Assembly: GCA_030685235.1 (NCBI GenBank)
Contig: MU839099.1
Span: 248,001-312,000, forward strand
Source: Copromyces sp. CBS 386.78
Taxonomy: Eukaryota > Ascomycota > Sordariomycetes > Sordariales > Sordariaceae
DNA length: 64,000 bases
Reading direction: 5' to 3'
The notes beneath the pieces are model-generated. The model made no database searches. It worked only from the letters and a program-made list of their open reading frames with translations, and was not told the DNA's origin. The translations under genes were made by a program, and so were the position numbers. How positions within the stretch are numbered: position 1 is the stretch's first letter; each line of letters opens with the position of its first letter. Below are positions 1-12,662 of this stretch, one piece after another.

Positions 1-604
1 GTGAGACAGTATATTGGGAGGTTGCTGTTAGGGCGAGGATCGGCCTTCTATGTGTCCTCTCATCTTGGGAAAATGAATATGAGTGTTGGTTGATCAAGAC
101 TGTGGTTCTGCGAGGCATGCAGGTAAGCGAACCTTCGATAGGTTCCGAATGTCTGGTGATCTGCTCTGACTTCTGGTTGCCTTATTTGATGTGTCATTTC
201 GATTTCCCTCTGCGTCCCCTCCAGCTAGATATCGTAAGAATCCATGCCGTGGAAAGCGGATGTTGGCATCGCTGAAGTGCTGCCCTGGGTCGATCGTTCC
301 TGAACTGCCGTCCATCGACGCCCTTGTCTTGAACCTAGAATAGTAAGCACCCTGCATCCATAGATGACAGCATGAATCAGCCCCTAGAGGCACTTCAGGT
401 TACGGCCGTGTAAGTAGCAGTAGGTCTAGATAGTTGGTCAGCAACGATTCAGCAAGTGTCCCCAGGAGTATGATTGATGAGTGTGCTTCGTGTAGAGAGT
501 ATGTATTGCCGGCGTTGATTTGGCGGCGTTGGGCGGATTGACCACCCACAACACTTGTTCCTTGGCTTTCAACATTCCAACCAAAACCGCCAATAGCCGC
601 CACA
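1..604. other. Intergenic DNA, no gene recognised
   Basis: GC-normal sequence upstream of the small secreted-protein gene. Open frames on both strands are short and mutually overlapping, with no recognisable protein. The last 100 bases hold the likely promoter and 5' leader of the gene that starts at 605. Confidence 0.5.
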
Positions 605-1150
605 ATGCAGTCCGTTCTCGCCATCAGCATCTCCCTCTTCTCCCTCCTCTCTCCCGTCCTCGGCGCCCCCACCCCAGCTGACCATGCTCTCGAGGCTCGC
701 ACTCCCGACAATGTTAGTCCCCTGACCTTCCTCACCAGACTCATATTCCAAGCCATCAAGCTCACCAAATCGCGCCATAGGTCTTCGTCTGTACCGGCTC
801 CAACTGGAGGAATACGTGCGAGGTCCTGACTATTGGTATCAACGGAGCCTGTGTCAGACTTCCCTCCACCTACGATGGACACATTGGCTCTGCTGGCCCC
901 GACCACGGCGCCATCTTCCGCCTCTTCACGTACGTACTTGCTGTTCCTGTTCCAGTCCTCTTCCCAGGCAGACGTAACATGACACCTAAGATGCTAACTG
1001 AATGCCTTGGCCTTTTAGCAACGGAGACTGCACCGGCACGGCGTTGCTATCCTGACTTACCCCGGCGAGACCAACTTGTACTCCAGTAATGGCATTGATG
1101 CTGGCACCAGGCCCGTTACATCCAGTGCCGCTCGTGCAGGGACTGCTTAA
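605..1150 (+). CDS. Small secreted Cys-containing protein, three exons, apparent frameshift in the last exon
   Basis: Exon 1 (605-712) starts at ATG and encodes a typical signal peptide: MQSVLAISIS, then a hydrophobic core ending in SPVLGAP, with cleavage near residue 20-21. Intron 1 is 713-780 (GTTAGT...ATAG). Exon 2 (781-929) encodes a Cys-containing core with VCTGSNWRNTCEV, GACVRLPS and SAGPDHGAIFRLF. Intron 2 is 930-1018 (GTACGT, branch GCTAAC, TTTTAG). Exon 3 opens with NGDCTGTA but meets TGA at 1053. One base further along, the next frame continues as AILTYPGETNLYSSNG to TAA at 1148-1150. The pattern of spaced Cys, NGDCTG and then PGETNL is reminiscent of fungal beta/gamma-crystallin-like secreted proteins; that is an inference. 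One missing base between 1040 and 1046, from sequencing error or real mutation, best explains it. Using a weaker GTACTT donor at 934 would also keep a frame open to 1150, but it would lose the NGDCTG reading. Function is unknown. Confidence 0.6.
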
Positions 1151-1506
1151 AGATTTGGGGTTGTTTAGAGTTGGATGACACAAACGCCGGAGATGAGCTG
1201 GATGCGAGCAAGGACATGATAGGAAACAGATGAAAGGGCGCCCTTTAGGAAACAAGTGGACTGTTGCTACGAAAGAGGTATTAGTGCTTTGTAATGAGCT
1301 CGTACATGTACTCTTTCCTTTCATAAAAACAAACCAACATTCTCTCGTTCTAACGCAATTGCGCTTCGAAAGCTATGTGGTGTTTACTTACCTTTGACAT
1401 ATCAAGCAAAACCGATGTTGGTAAGAGACCCGTATGGCCCCATCGCGAATAGTAAGGGAATTAAGCCCGGGCAAAGCACGAAAGCTGCCAGCCTAGCGTA
1501 TTCGCA
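1151..1506. other. Intergenic DNA, 3' flank of the secreted-protein gene
   Basis: No coding signal or repeat was recognised. The interval presumably holds the 3' untranslated region of the gene ending at 1150. Confidence 0.4.
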
Positions 1507-2136
1507 TCATGGAAACCCTTTCCGCGCCCGGTGTCTGGCAAGAATGTGATACTGGGCATGTTGGTCTGACGACGCCAAACTGCTGGGAAGCTGTCGGGGC
1601 CGTTTTCGTATGTCCGCAGGCCGGTAATCTTGTCTGGTGGCATCATCGCTCGCCTCAGTTCCAAGCCATGTTATCGTGGTCATAGAGCTGTTGTCAGCAG
1701 TGTTACCAACAGAGTCATGAGGCTCCATCTCGAAGGGATATGTTGGTTTGGTTTGGGTAGCTCCCCTCAAGCCTTGGACAAAGGTCTCTGCTGCATTTGG
1801 CAAAGAGCTAGCGGTGCCTTGATTGTGTCCCTGCTTTGGGTCGTCCGGCGGCGCCATCAACGTGTGCTTATAAAACCCGGAGTTTGTCCAGTTCCCGCTA
1901 CCTAGGTAGGGCACGGCCCGAAAAGAGCTCGTCGTGATCAACCTGATCACCGCGGCGTCTTCGGGGGTTTCTAGAGCTATGAGCATGTCAGGTGTTCTTG
2001 AAATCATTGCGCCAGAAACCGAGGAAGATGTCGACGGCGACTGTCCGAAAAGGGCCCTGGGAAATGAAAGTCTTGATGGACAATCCCACCTTCCGCTGCC
2101 GTCTACCTCCCGTCTGTTAAACTCCATGTCTTCCAT
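1507..2136 (-). CDS. Hypothetical protein (weak)
   Basis: An uninterrupted minus-strand frame runs from 2487 to 1507, but its upstream limit is a TTG. The first useful ATG is at 2136 (MEDMEFNRREVDG...), giving about 209 residues. I recognise no domain, and no introns are evident. The C-terminus is basic and Arg-rich (HILARHRARKGFP). The frame lies in GC-normal DNA just left of the retrotransposon nest. Chance open frames of this size occur in GC-balanced fungal DNA, so this is only a candidate. Confidence 0.25.
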   Translation of the reverse strand: MEDMEFNRREVDGSGRWDCPSRLSFPRALFGQSPSTSSSVSGAMISRTPDMLIALETPEDAAVIRLITTSSFRAVPYLGSGNWTNSGFYKHTLMAPPDDPKQGHNQGTASSLPNAAETFVQGLRGATQTKPTYPFEMEPHDSVGNTADNSSMTTITWLGTEASDDATRQDYRPADIRKRPRQLPSSLASSDQHAQYHILARHRARKGFP

Positions 2137-2515
2137 GATGCCTGGACGAGAGTCGTGATTGCCATCAGGCCATTCAGACACTATCTCATGCAGGAGATGA
2201 GAGATTGTGGAGAGGAAATAACGCTTCAACGGTTCCAGGTTCACATCTGTGAGATCACGAACAACAACAAGCGATGGATATCGTGATTGAGATGCTGATG
2301 ATGCTATGCTATGGAAGGGAGGAGGGAGGAGGAAGGTCTGGAGGTCTAGACGAACGGTGGGCAAAGCCAGGACACGAGTGGGGCAGGCGATAGATGGCCT
2401 GTGCCCAGAGTGCGGCTGGGATCCACCGACATCATCTCTTTTCGGATCTCGGCAGGATAAGCTAGACCATTTATGGGCAAGGATCAACAGCAGCGGTCGG
2501 GTCGGATGGGGGTGG
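2137..2515. other. Intergenic DNA next to the retrotransposon nest
   Basis: GC-normal flank with no gene recognised. It contains a purine-rich GGAGGGAGGAGGAAGG stretch near 2318. It ends at the GAGTG target duplication (2516-2520). Confidence 0.4.
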
Positions 2516-2520
2516 GAGTG
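2516..2520. repeat. Target-site duplication GAGTG, left copy
   Basis: GAGTG immediately precedes the left LTR and matches 19604-19608 exactly, fixing the element's left boundary. Confidence 0.93.
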
Positions 2521-2684
2521 TGTTAGCGCTTACTAAGCATGCACGTGCAAGGCAGGCACCATGCACCATGCCCTATATATATAACCAGTACGTAATGTAC
2601 GTTATATAATACTTTAGCATTATATCACAGAATACATTACAGAATACATACGCATACCCTTACTTATACCTTACAACATTAATA
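2521..2684 (+). repeat. 5' LTR of the outer Ty3/gypsy-like element (164 bp)
   Basis: It aligns without gaps to 19440-19603. The outer (left) 60 bp is little changed, for example GCATGCACGTGCAAGG. The inner portion has lost C and G to T and A; the final TTAACA reads TTAATA here. Confidence 0.93.
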
Positions 2685-4244
2685 ATAGTACCCACACAAT
2701 AATCGAACAAACCTCATTATCCTTATCGTTTCGATAAATTAAGAAGTCTATTTACTTTATTAAAATCGCGTTAAACGCGTCCCCTACTAGCGATCGAATC
2801 TATTTCGGACTTCGCAAAATCCAAATTTAAATCGACTTAAAACGCTTAATTCAAGTATTATTAAATCGTTAATTCGATTTTTATTCCCTACTTTAAAAAC
2901 TAGCTATCCCTTCGATTAACTGCGTCGCTTATTTTAATACTAGTTAATTAAATCTTTTTAAATTTAATATTTAGCGATTCGATTCTATCGATTCGACTTT
3001 ATTACAACTTTATCAATACTACGTCATTAATTCGAATAAATTGTACCAAATTCAACTTTAATCGGCTTAATTTTAATAAATTAATTAAATCTTCTTAAAC
3101 GTAACGTTTATCGGTTCGACTTCGCCAAACTCGACTCTTAACGCAAGCTTTAAATCCAAGATTCTAAGCCTACCCTTATAGAGTAAGTTAAGTAGACCGC
3201 CCGTTAACTCTAATGATTTTATCGTACTAAGTACCTAAATACTAAAGCTATATAAGATAAATACTTTAAAATCGTTAGATAGATCGCCCTACGTCCAAAC
3301 GTCTACATTAACTACCGCGAAACCTTCTATCCTATCGAATAGACCGAATTAAGATGCAGCTTTATTAACCTATTTAAAACTTAGAAAAATCGCTACAATT
3401 TCATCGAACGAATTCAATACCTAGACTAGACCGCCGGAAATTAACTAGCGCCGAACCTACAAATCGAACTTATATTAAATTCGACTTTAGAATTTTCTAT
3501 AACGGTATAACAACTTCCTAATTTCGGAAATTAATAGTAATTTCCGGCTACCTTAAACGTAATTACCCAATCTTTGTAAACTCTTACCCTATTTTCTTAA
3601 ATATTTATAACTTTATTACGGGTACCTATTCAATTAAGCCGGATTCTAGCTACCTCGTAATTAAACTAAGCTTTCGTTATAGACTTTATAAGAAGGTTCA
3701 ATACTAATATTACTAACGTACTAAATTTTAGCCTCTTATCCGCTCTATTAAACTTAGGAAATCCTAGACTTTTATCCGACTTAACTCTCTACTTTAACCT
3801 TAACGAATCTATCTTAGAATTAACCGTTATCAATACAAATACAACTAAACTAGTAAGCAATTTTAAAACTCACCTTCAAAATTTTTAAAACTCTAATTTC
3901 CTTACCCCGCCTTTAAAGGCACTTATTACTATATCTACTAAACCTAATCCTTTATTACCAACCCCTATCCGTCGTCCTACCTTTAAGTTTATTAACTTTA
4001 ATATCTCCTCTTTTTCCTCTACTCTCTATTGTCAACTACGCTCCCCGTCCCTGTTAAGGACTTCGGAAAAATTAAGCCCCTTAAAGAGCATCCCGGCTTC
4101 AATTAACAATAAAGATTCAAACGGATTAATAGTGGGCAACCTTAACGAAACTACCGCTACAGAGCCTGAACGAGGTAAAGTTAAACTACTATAAATAAAA
4201 TATTATTATTAAATTCGTAGCCGTTAACGAACCGAATCGGAAGC
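2685..4244 (+). pseudogene. RIP-destroyed 5' internal (gag) region of the outer element
   Basis: Very AT-rich DNA between the 5' LTR and the inner insertion. By position it is the gag region of the plus-strand element, but stop codons occur in every frame and no motif survives that I can name. The right end at 4244 abuts the TATAC target duplication of the inner element, and the interrupted sequence resumes at 12663. Confidence 0.7.
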
Positions 4245-4249
4245 TATAC
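4245..4249. repeat. Target-site duplication TATAC, left copy
   Basis: TATAC directly before the inner LTR matches 12658-12662. Confidence 0.9.
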
Positions 4250-4539
4250 TATTAGGATAGTAGAGGTAAGTAGGTCGAAGTGACTACGGACAGGGCAAGC
4301 ACGTAGGGAAGCTAAGTTAGAGGGGAGAGTAAGAGATAAATTGAAGCCTAACTTCTCTACTCCGGAGCTGACGGAAATAGCTATTTATAGTATTATTCCT
4401 TTAATTTTATAGTAGTTAAAGTTAGAGCGGTATTATTATTATCCGACGCTACGATACGGCGTTAATTAGAATAACTTTTAATATTTCGCCCTAAGCCTTT
4501 ATAAAGCTAGCTAATTAATAAGTCCTTAGCGACCTAATA
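4250..4539 (-). repeat. 3' LTR of the inner element (290 bp)
   Basis: It pairs with 12368-12657. The left (outer) half keeps GC-rich stretches such as GACAGGGCAAGCACGTAGGG that are changed in the partner copy, while the right (inner) half is strongly mutated. Confidence 0.92.
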
Positions 4540-4540
4540 T

Positions 4541-4553
4541 AAATCCCCCCCTT
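4541..4553 (-). other. Polypurine tract of the inner element
   Basis: On the minus strand, AAGGGGGGGATTT lies just upstream of the 3' LTR, where plus-strand DNA synthesis is primed in LTR retrotransposons. It survived RIP, probably because G-runs contain few target dinucleotides. Confidence 0.75.
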
Positions 4554-7500
4554 ATAGGGTTTTATTTTAGAAACTTCTATACTTAAACCTTTAATCCAGT
4601 AATCTTTTCCTTATAGCCGAATCCTCCGCTTATAATCCGTCTTCTTCTATACCCGAAGTAGTTTATCGCCGAAGTTATCGGCCGGTATTTATAGCCGTAC
4701 TAGTCTTTTTCTACCCCCGAACGCCGTACTTTCTTCCTTACTATAATATTACTACTTTTAATTTTAAAGGCTTACCCTTTATTAGTCTTTCTTCTTCTTA
4801 TTCTACTTATTTATTCTATCTTCGACCCGCCCTTTTAGCTTACTTCCTAAATTCTATCGTTCTATTTCCTTTTCCCCATTTCCTTATTTTTTACCGCCGT
4901 CCAATCCCTTTTATTTTAACTTTTAGCTTTGCCTTCTATCCGCTTTTTTACTTTATTCCCTACTCCTTATCGTCCTATTTTCCCGTCCTTATTTCTTATA
5001 TACCCCCTTAGTTATTTAATTTTACTTCTAGCCCTACTTCGAATTCCTTTAGCCGTACCTTCTTAATTCTTCTATAAAAACTTATCCTCCCTCCCCTTTT
5101 TCTTCCCTTCCTTTTTTCTCTTTTCTACGTACGTTATTAATCAATATATTATTATTAATAATATAACTACCCTTTCTACTACCTATTAACAACTTCTCCG
5201 TACTTACTAATTCGCTACCTTCTATATTAATATTAAGTAAATCTTCCCCTTTACTTATCTTATTAATCCTATTCTTACTTTTCGTTTAATAATATTTGTA
5301 AAATCCCCTACGCTTAATTTATTTAGGATATTATAAACGCTATAGCGGTCTTACCCTTCGGTACCCCTATTACCGCTATAATAGAAATAGTAGTTAAATA
5401 TATTTACGTCCTAATTTATAAATTCCTTTTTTTCCTTTTTAATCCTCTAATTTCTAACCCTAATCTTCTTTTTCTTTGCCTTCTTAACCGACCGCCCTAC
5501 GTAATATTCGAACTACTATTAGACCGATATTAATAATTGCCTTTGCGACTTCCTTCCTGTACTTTATAATTTAGTCTACGCCTTTTAAAAATCGGCGTAT
5601 ATTATTATTGAATTTAGGGCGGCTACTCCCGCCGGTATTATAATTACTAAAATCCTTCGCTAATACGCCGCTGAATTTTACGCCGGTATTTACGCCCTTT
5701 ATAAATAGTTTTACGTTTTCTTTCGCGAATTTAGCGAGCTAATTAATTATAAAGTAGTTTAATATATTTAATATAGGTTCTATAATATTAGCCCTAATTA
5801 AGTAGCCCTTTAGGCGGTAAGCGTTCTTAATTTCAATTTCCTTAGCGCTACCCTTACTACCGACCCCGCCCCTACTACCGATATATTTAAATTCCCTATA
5901 ACTATTATACCTACGCCTACCCTAAATAATATTCTCTAATTAATATTAATTATTTATATAAACGTTTAACATTTATTACCCCTAATTACTTCCCTTTAGC
6001 CCTATATTAGCAACGCCCTAATCCTTATCGGTACCCCTACGGTTAGAAATTATAATACTATTACTATTAAACCGATAGCGGTCGATAATTATAGAGAAAT
6101 TTAAATACGAAAATTATTAATAGGCGCGACGGTTATACGTAGGGGTATAGTTTCTAAAATAATAGGTTTAATTCTTATATTAACGTTCGTACTATTAATT
6201 CTTCTTTTCGGTAATTTAAACCTTTTTTTTAAAAAGGGAGGGGGAATAAATATAATTAAATAAAAAAAGGTTGAAGATAGGATTATCAATATACCTTTAT
6301 ACCTCTTAATTCATTACTTTCCCTAATTTTTTTTTATTATTATAACTTCTAAAATAGTAAACTCCGGTATACTATTATTTTCTTCGGTTCGCTAGCCCCA
6401 ACCTTCTTTAATATATCCCCCCAATTTTCTAATTCTTTTTATTTCTCCTATAACCCTAATATTTCGTAATTCTATAGCTTATATTATTTACAGTTTACGT
6501 CTTCTACGGCTTATATTTTTTATAATTTATATCTCTTCTACGGTAATATTTTTTATGGCTTACGTTTTTTACAACTTATTCCTTCTATAATTTACGTTTT
6601 AACGGCTTATATTTTCTACAATTTATATTTTCTATAACTTACGTCTCTTTATAATTTATATCCCTTCTAAATATTTCTTTTTAATAGCGGCGATAGTAGT
6701 TATATTCTTATTACCTATTTAATTAATCCTTATTACCCTAATTTCTAAACTTCTTTTCGAACGCTTCCGCTATCGCTCCTATTCTTCGTATTCTATTAAT
6801 AATTCTAAGCAATTCAAATTCTCTTATAATACTTATTCGTTTTTATTTTCCGAATACCCTTTCTACTTTACCTAAAATTACTAATTCTTTCTTAAACCGA
6901 TATATTTTATAATCTTTTCAATTTTATACTATTCCTCGTCTCCTTTAATATTTACTACTTTACCCTAGAGCGCTATTACTATTAAATTACCGTAATATAA
7001 TTCTAATAAGGCGATAAAGAATATTAAATAAATATAATAATAGTTGGGGAAGTTTAAGCAGTATACTATCTTCTTATTACTAATTACTTCGGTAATATAA
7101 AAAAGCCTTAAAAATTTGTCCGACAACTTTTAATTTAAACGCCTCTATTTAATATTTTTAATATTAAGAAAAACCTAGCTTCTTACTTCGAACTCTTTAA
7201 TTATACGTAATTTATTATACTATTTTATATACCCTTCGTTAGCCGCTTTTAGCGCTTTAATAATGTTAATGCAATTTTAAATAAGTTTTTTAATATAATT
7301 AGTAGCGGCGTTAAATAATATATTTCTTCGGTTTCTCTTTAAATTGGCCGGCCTTTATAAATAATATCCGAATAGTAATTCGGATAGAAATTTCCCAATA
7401 ATAATATAAAAATAATTATTATATATTTATTACGCTAATATTAATTTTTTTACCTAATTATTTTATTCTAAATTATAGAAAATATAAAAATAAAATTCAA

Positions 7501-10500
7501 AATTTTAATTTTAGCATTCAGTCTAGCCGTCTGTTTAAGGATATTATATAATATTAAAATAGTATTGGATTTCTAAGAACTCGCAATAAGTCTTTTAGAA
7601 AAAGTTTATAAAGAAATTACCCTAGTCGGAAATAATAGAATTGGGTAAATTAAATTATTAAAAAATATATTACTAAAAAAAATAAACGAACTACTTAGTA
7701 TTAATAGTCTTTTATATTGGGATATAGAAGGCGAATTTAATAAACCGGTCTATAATAATTAAAACGGCGTTGTAAATTTAATTTAATATAGGGTTGTACA
7801 ACGGCGGTAGTTTAATAATAAAATTGTAAAAAATATTTTACTAAAGGATAATAGGAACTGGTAAGGATATTAAAAGCTTATAAAATTAGTAATTTCGTAG
7901 CTTCGCTTTTTAGTAAGCTAAGTATTAACGTATATACGTTTCAATATCGATAACGATAATCGGCCAATAATAGAATTAACTAATCCTCTTAAGGGTTTTC
8001 TATTATTTTAAATAACCGGCGGTAGTATTATTATAATAGGCGTATAAAAATTCTATATATAAACGCTCTAAAATATAAACCTAGTAATTATAATATAAGA
8101 TTCCATCCTCCTTTATTTTCTAATTCTCTATTCTACGCCCTTTCTTTAATTCCTTCTACGTTTCTTCTAAAACGAACGGATCCTCCTTCTATACTTTTAC
8201 TATTTATTAATTTAATAGTAGTAATAATTCTTCCTCCCTTTTTACTTTTATCATAATAATATACGCGCTTATTTACCTAATAATAATATTACTCGTCCTC
8301 CCTTTCTTTGTAATAGCGTCTTCGTCTGCGAATTTTACCCTCTTCTTCGGCATTTCCTCAAATTCGCTTTTATTAATATATTTTTTATACTTCCTTCCTT
8401 TCCGCTCTTATATATCGTTTTCCTACTTTAATCCTTATATTAATTCGTCCTCTCTACCGTTTTCGTTCTACTCTTTCTATTCTACTACTACCTTCTATAT
8501 TTCCTTCCTAATTAATAATACTCTTTTAACGTTTTCTCCTAATATAAAACCCTCTTTTATTGCCCTACCCTTCGTTTTTCTTTCTTCGAATACTTTTAAT
8601 AATAAATAGCCGTTTCCTAATATATTTATTACTTTATATAATTATAGTTTCTTCGATAATCCGTCCGCCGAATTTAATTTCCTTACTTAATATTCGATAT
8701 TAAAATTATATATTATTAATTCTAATGTTTAATAATTTTACTTTAAGCTAACTTTATCTTTACTCCGGAAATATTAAAAATTTAAATAATTTATAATTAT
8801 TAAAAATAATTTATCTGTATATAATAAATATTACCTCTATATTTTTAACGCTTTAATAATAATTAATAATTCCCCGTTTCTAATACTATACCGAATTTCC
8901 TCCGGCGATTTCTTCCTTAAAAAAAATACGATAAGGTACTATTAAATACTATATAATTGTATTAATACTACTTTAATCGCAAAATCCAACGTATTCGTTT
9001 CTATTCGAATAGGTAATAATAGATTGAAATACTTTAATATAAGTATTTCCTAAAATAGCCGCTTTAATTCTTCAAACGCCGCCTTCGCCTTATTTAATAA
9101 TTCGAACGGCCGTTATTTATTTCCCTTTAATAATTCTATTAATAACGCTATTACTTTAGAATATAATATTACGAACCGTTAGTAAAAGTTAATAAACCCT
9201 AAGAAAACCTAAATATTATAAACGTTCGTCGGAACTTCCTAATTTATAATTGCCTCCACCCACTCTAAGTCTATCGAAATACTTTCCGGTAATATAATAT
9301 AGCTTAAGAATAATACTTTTTAAATATAAAATTCGTATTTATTTAAATTAATATAGAAATTATATTCGCGTAATTATTAAAAGACTTCCTTAATATATTT
9401 ACGGTAATTTTCTTCATTCTTACTATAAATTATAATATTATTAAAGTAAATAATATAAATAGTATTAATTAATCTTATTAAAATATTATTAATATATATT
9501 TAAAACGTTACCGGAATATTAATTAACCCTATAAATATAATTAAGAATTCGTAATACCTGTACTTTATATAAAACGCTATCTTCTCTTTATTTCCCTATT
9601 TAATACGGATATAATAATAAGCGTCTTTTAAATTTAATTTAATAAAAATCCTTACCAACGCCAACCGGTCTAGGATTTCCCTAATTAATAGTAACGTTAT
9701 ACGGTTCTTCTTTATAATTTTATTAAACGCCCGGTAATTAATATATAATTTTAATTTACTTCTTTTTTTAAGAATAAAAATAATAAGAGCCTTTACTAGA
9801 CTAATAGAAAGCCGAATCTATCCTTTATATAACGCTTCCGCCAACTATTCCCAAAATACTTCTAATTCCTTAATATTAAATATATAAATCGGTCCTTAAA
9901 GTGCGGACGTCCCTTCCTCTAAATTAATATAGTATTTAAAGTAGTTATATTATAATAAAAAGGCGGCCGATACTTCGAATACTTGCCAGAACTCTTCGTA
10001 CTCGGGTAGAATTATCAGTTCGGCAATAGTAAACGCTACGTCCTCTTCCGGCTCGGATAGTATTAGAAGTATTAATTCTAATAAAAGCTTTAACGGGGGA
10101 TAAACTCTATTTAATATAATACGAAAAATTTTAAAAAATATATTAAAAAATATAATAATAGATATATTAGAATAAATATTAGATAAACCTAAATCAATAA
10201 ATAAAGTAGAAAATTCTATTTAAATTAATATAGGTACTTCGAACGGAATATTAGTAAATAGCGGGGGATTAAAGTTCCAAAAGGTTTATAATACTTCCTT
10301 TAAATTTAATATCGGGATAGAATCTTAATATAGCCTATAAAAGTAAATTATAACTTTATAAATTTCCTTCGTTGGTTCCCGGTTTACATTTAAATTATTA
10401 GCTTTAATACAGAAATAGAATTTCTTTTAGGACTAATCGATTTTAAAATTATATTTGCAAAGTTAAAGGTAGCCGAAGATAATATTAATACTAAAGGAAT

Positions 10501-12367
10501 TAATAATAGTAAATGTAATCTTATATTTCTACTAAGTATTATAGGAATTATATAATTTAATAAAATAAATAATTGAATTTTATATAGGGATAGGTTAAAG
10601 AGAGAAATTAATAAAATAGTAATTTATAAATTTAATTTTAATATTTATTAGGAGTAAATACTTCCTAATAAAATTTAATTCCGTATTAGAATCTATTAAC
10701 CTATATATTTTCCGCTAATCCCTATAAATCTTTATTAATAATTTCGTATTTAAATTTAATTATAATATACCCGCGCCTTCCTAGGCCGATATTATCCTTA
10801 CCGATATAATCGGTTTAACGTTCGTACCTTAAGCCGACGTTCCGGAAGTTTAAAAATAATTATATGCTATATATTTAATTTAACTACAATTAAAATAAAC
10901 TTTCTTAATATAAATAAATATAATATAACTAATATTACCGTATTCGTAGTAAATATTACGCGGCTTCGCCTAGGTATAACGGCTATAAGTATAACTTTAT
11001 TAATTATAATAATTATAAGTAATATTAGGGTTTATTATAAAGGGAGGAAAGGGACGACGGGCGGTAGGCTAATTAGTAAAAATAGAATTAGAAATAAGAA
11101 TAGAAGTAAAAGATAAAATAGTAATAGGAAAAGAAGATAACGATAATTAATTAGAAAAAAATACTTAAAATTAATAATATTATACAAACGGTTCGGAATT
11201 AATTTTAAAGCCCTCTAACCGCTCTATATATACTATTGCCTAATTTATAGTATTGATACTTATTATTGCTAAAACTCCTTTTTATAATTAAGGATGAAGG
11301 TAATTAGCTTAAATAACGACGCGCGGGTATTTTTACTATTTATAAAGTAAATTGAATTCTTCAGTATAATATCGATTATAAAAGTCGCAGACGGATTTTG
11401 TAGGGCCCTAGCGTATTTATTCGAAGTTAGTAAAGGCGTTATATTCGATATTCTACGTATTAGTATTAAATTCCCTTTTTAGGAAATTTTAAAGTTTTAG
11501 CTATATAGGCTCGTTATAAATAGGGTTGTAGCCTAATTACTCTTTAAGGCCGGCGATATAGCGGATTTAAGCGTTCTTAGGATTACCTTTAATATAATTA
11601 ATAACGTAGTTAATAGAAGTATTAGGGAAATCTTTATAATAGTTATCAATATTATAAATATAATTATAGAATTAAATATAGCTTTCGCTTATAAATTTAA
11701 TAGTATTATATTTAGAACGGTAATTAGAAGAAGATAATTAAGAAGTTTAAGTAGGCCGGGAAGATATAGGGGATTTAAGGATAATAACCAGCGGAGTAAT
11801 AGCGGGAGGCGGAGGTATAATAGAGAAGCGAATTTAATTATAAAAGAAATAGTCTTTATAACAGAAGTCGAAAGGAATAGGAAAGTAATTATTATATTAA
11901 TTACTTTTTAATAAATTAATAAAAGTATATTAATTTTGAACCGATATATACAATAGGAAGTAGGAGAATAAAAATTAAATAGCGTTAGCGCAGACTTCGA
12001 AGAGTTTACGTTTATATTTAAAAATATTAATTTTAAAGTAGTTGAAATAATTACAGATTTCTTTAAAAGAATAGAATTAATTATTATTATTATTATTATT
12101 ATTTATTTCTTCGATAGTAAGCTAGCGATAAGGGGGAGATACGGTTGGGATAATAATATTAGGGTTTTGGGAAGGGGTAATTCTAAGCGGCGAGGAAAGT
12201 AAAGGGGTATTGGCGGCTAGCGGTATAATAATACGGTTTTATATTATAAAGGAAATATAAGAGCGAGCGTACGAATTTCGGCGGGTAGTTTAGGAAACAG
12301 AACGACCGTTACGTATTTATATTTTATTAGTATTAGTTTAATTCTTATAGGGGTCGAAGCTTTAACG
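4554..12367 (-). pseudogene. RIP-destroyed gag-pol region of the inner element
   Basis: This is the internal region of the minus-strand retrotransposon. The only motif I can place with confidence is the reverse transcriptase core at 9448-9422 (YFNNIIIYS). Flanking sequence reads as a degraded Ty3-type polymerase with Gln and Trp codons turned into stops. Short open frames here, such as one near 6101-6289, are chance survivors. Confidence 0.8.
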
Positions 12368-12657
12368 TATTAGGATAATAGAGGTAGGTAGGTTGAAGTA
12401 ACTATGGATAGGGTAAGTACGTAAAGAAATTAAATTAAGGGGGAGAATAAGAGATGAATTAAAATTTAACTTCTCTATTCCGGAATTAATGGAAATAGTT
12501 ATTTATAATATTACTCCTTTAATTTTATAATAGTTAAGGCCGGAGCGGCATTGCCGTTGTCCGACGCCACAATGCGGCGCTAATTGGAATGATTTCTAAT
12601 GTTTCGCCCCGAGCCTTTACGAGGCTAGCCAACTGACAGGTCCTTAGCGACCTGACA
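12368..12657 (-). repeat. 5' LTR of the inner element (290 bp)
   Basis: Pairs with 4250-4539. Here the right (outer) half, from about 12535, is nearly intact (for example CCGACGCCACAATGCGGCGC), whereas the left half is RIP-mutated. This mirrors the partner copy. Confidence 0.92.
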
Positions 12658-12662
12658 TATAC
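12658..12662. repeat. Target-site duplication TATAC, right copy
   Basis: Identical to 4245-4249; marks the right edge of the inner element. Confidence 0.9.

Larger units (their letters stand above)
4250..12657 (-). mobile_element. Inner Ty3/gypsy-like LTR retrotransposon, minus strand, RIP-mutated
   Basis: Two 290 bp LTRs (4250-4539 and 12368-12657) are bounded by TATAC duplications. Read on the minus strand, the LTR begins TGTCAGG and ends CCTAACA. Orientation comes from two marks on that strand. A reverse transcriptase motif YFNNIIIYS lies at 9448-9422, expected YFDDILIYS with Asp changed to Asn. A purine tract (AAGGGGGGGATTT) sits at 4553-4541, just before the 3' LTR. The 8.4 kb length fits Ty3/gypsy. 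The interior is saturated with TpA and stop codons, and no intact frame remains. It inserted into the outer element in the opposite orientation. Confidence 0.92.

Noticed and set aside
6101..6289. Short open frame in AT-rich DNA (also one at 34204-34392)
   Set aside because: Located in RIP-saturated transposon interior; Ile/Asn/Lys composition is what AT-rich DNA gives by chance.
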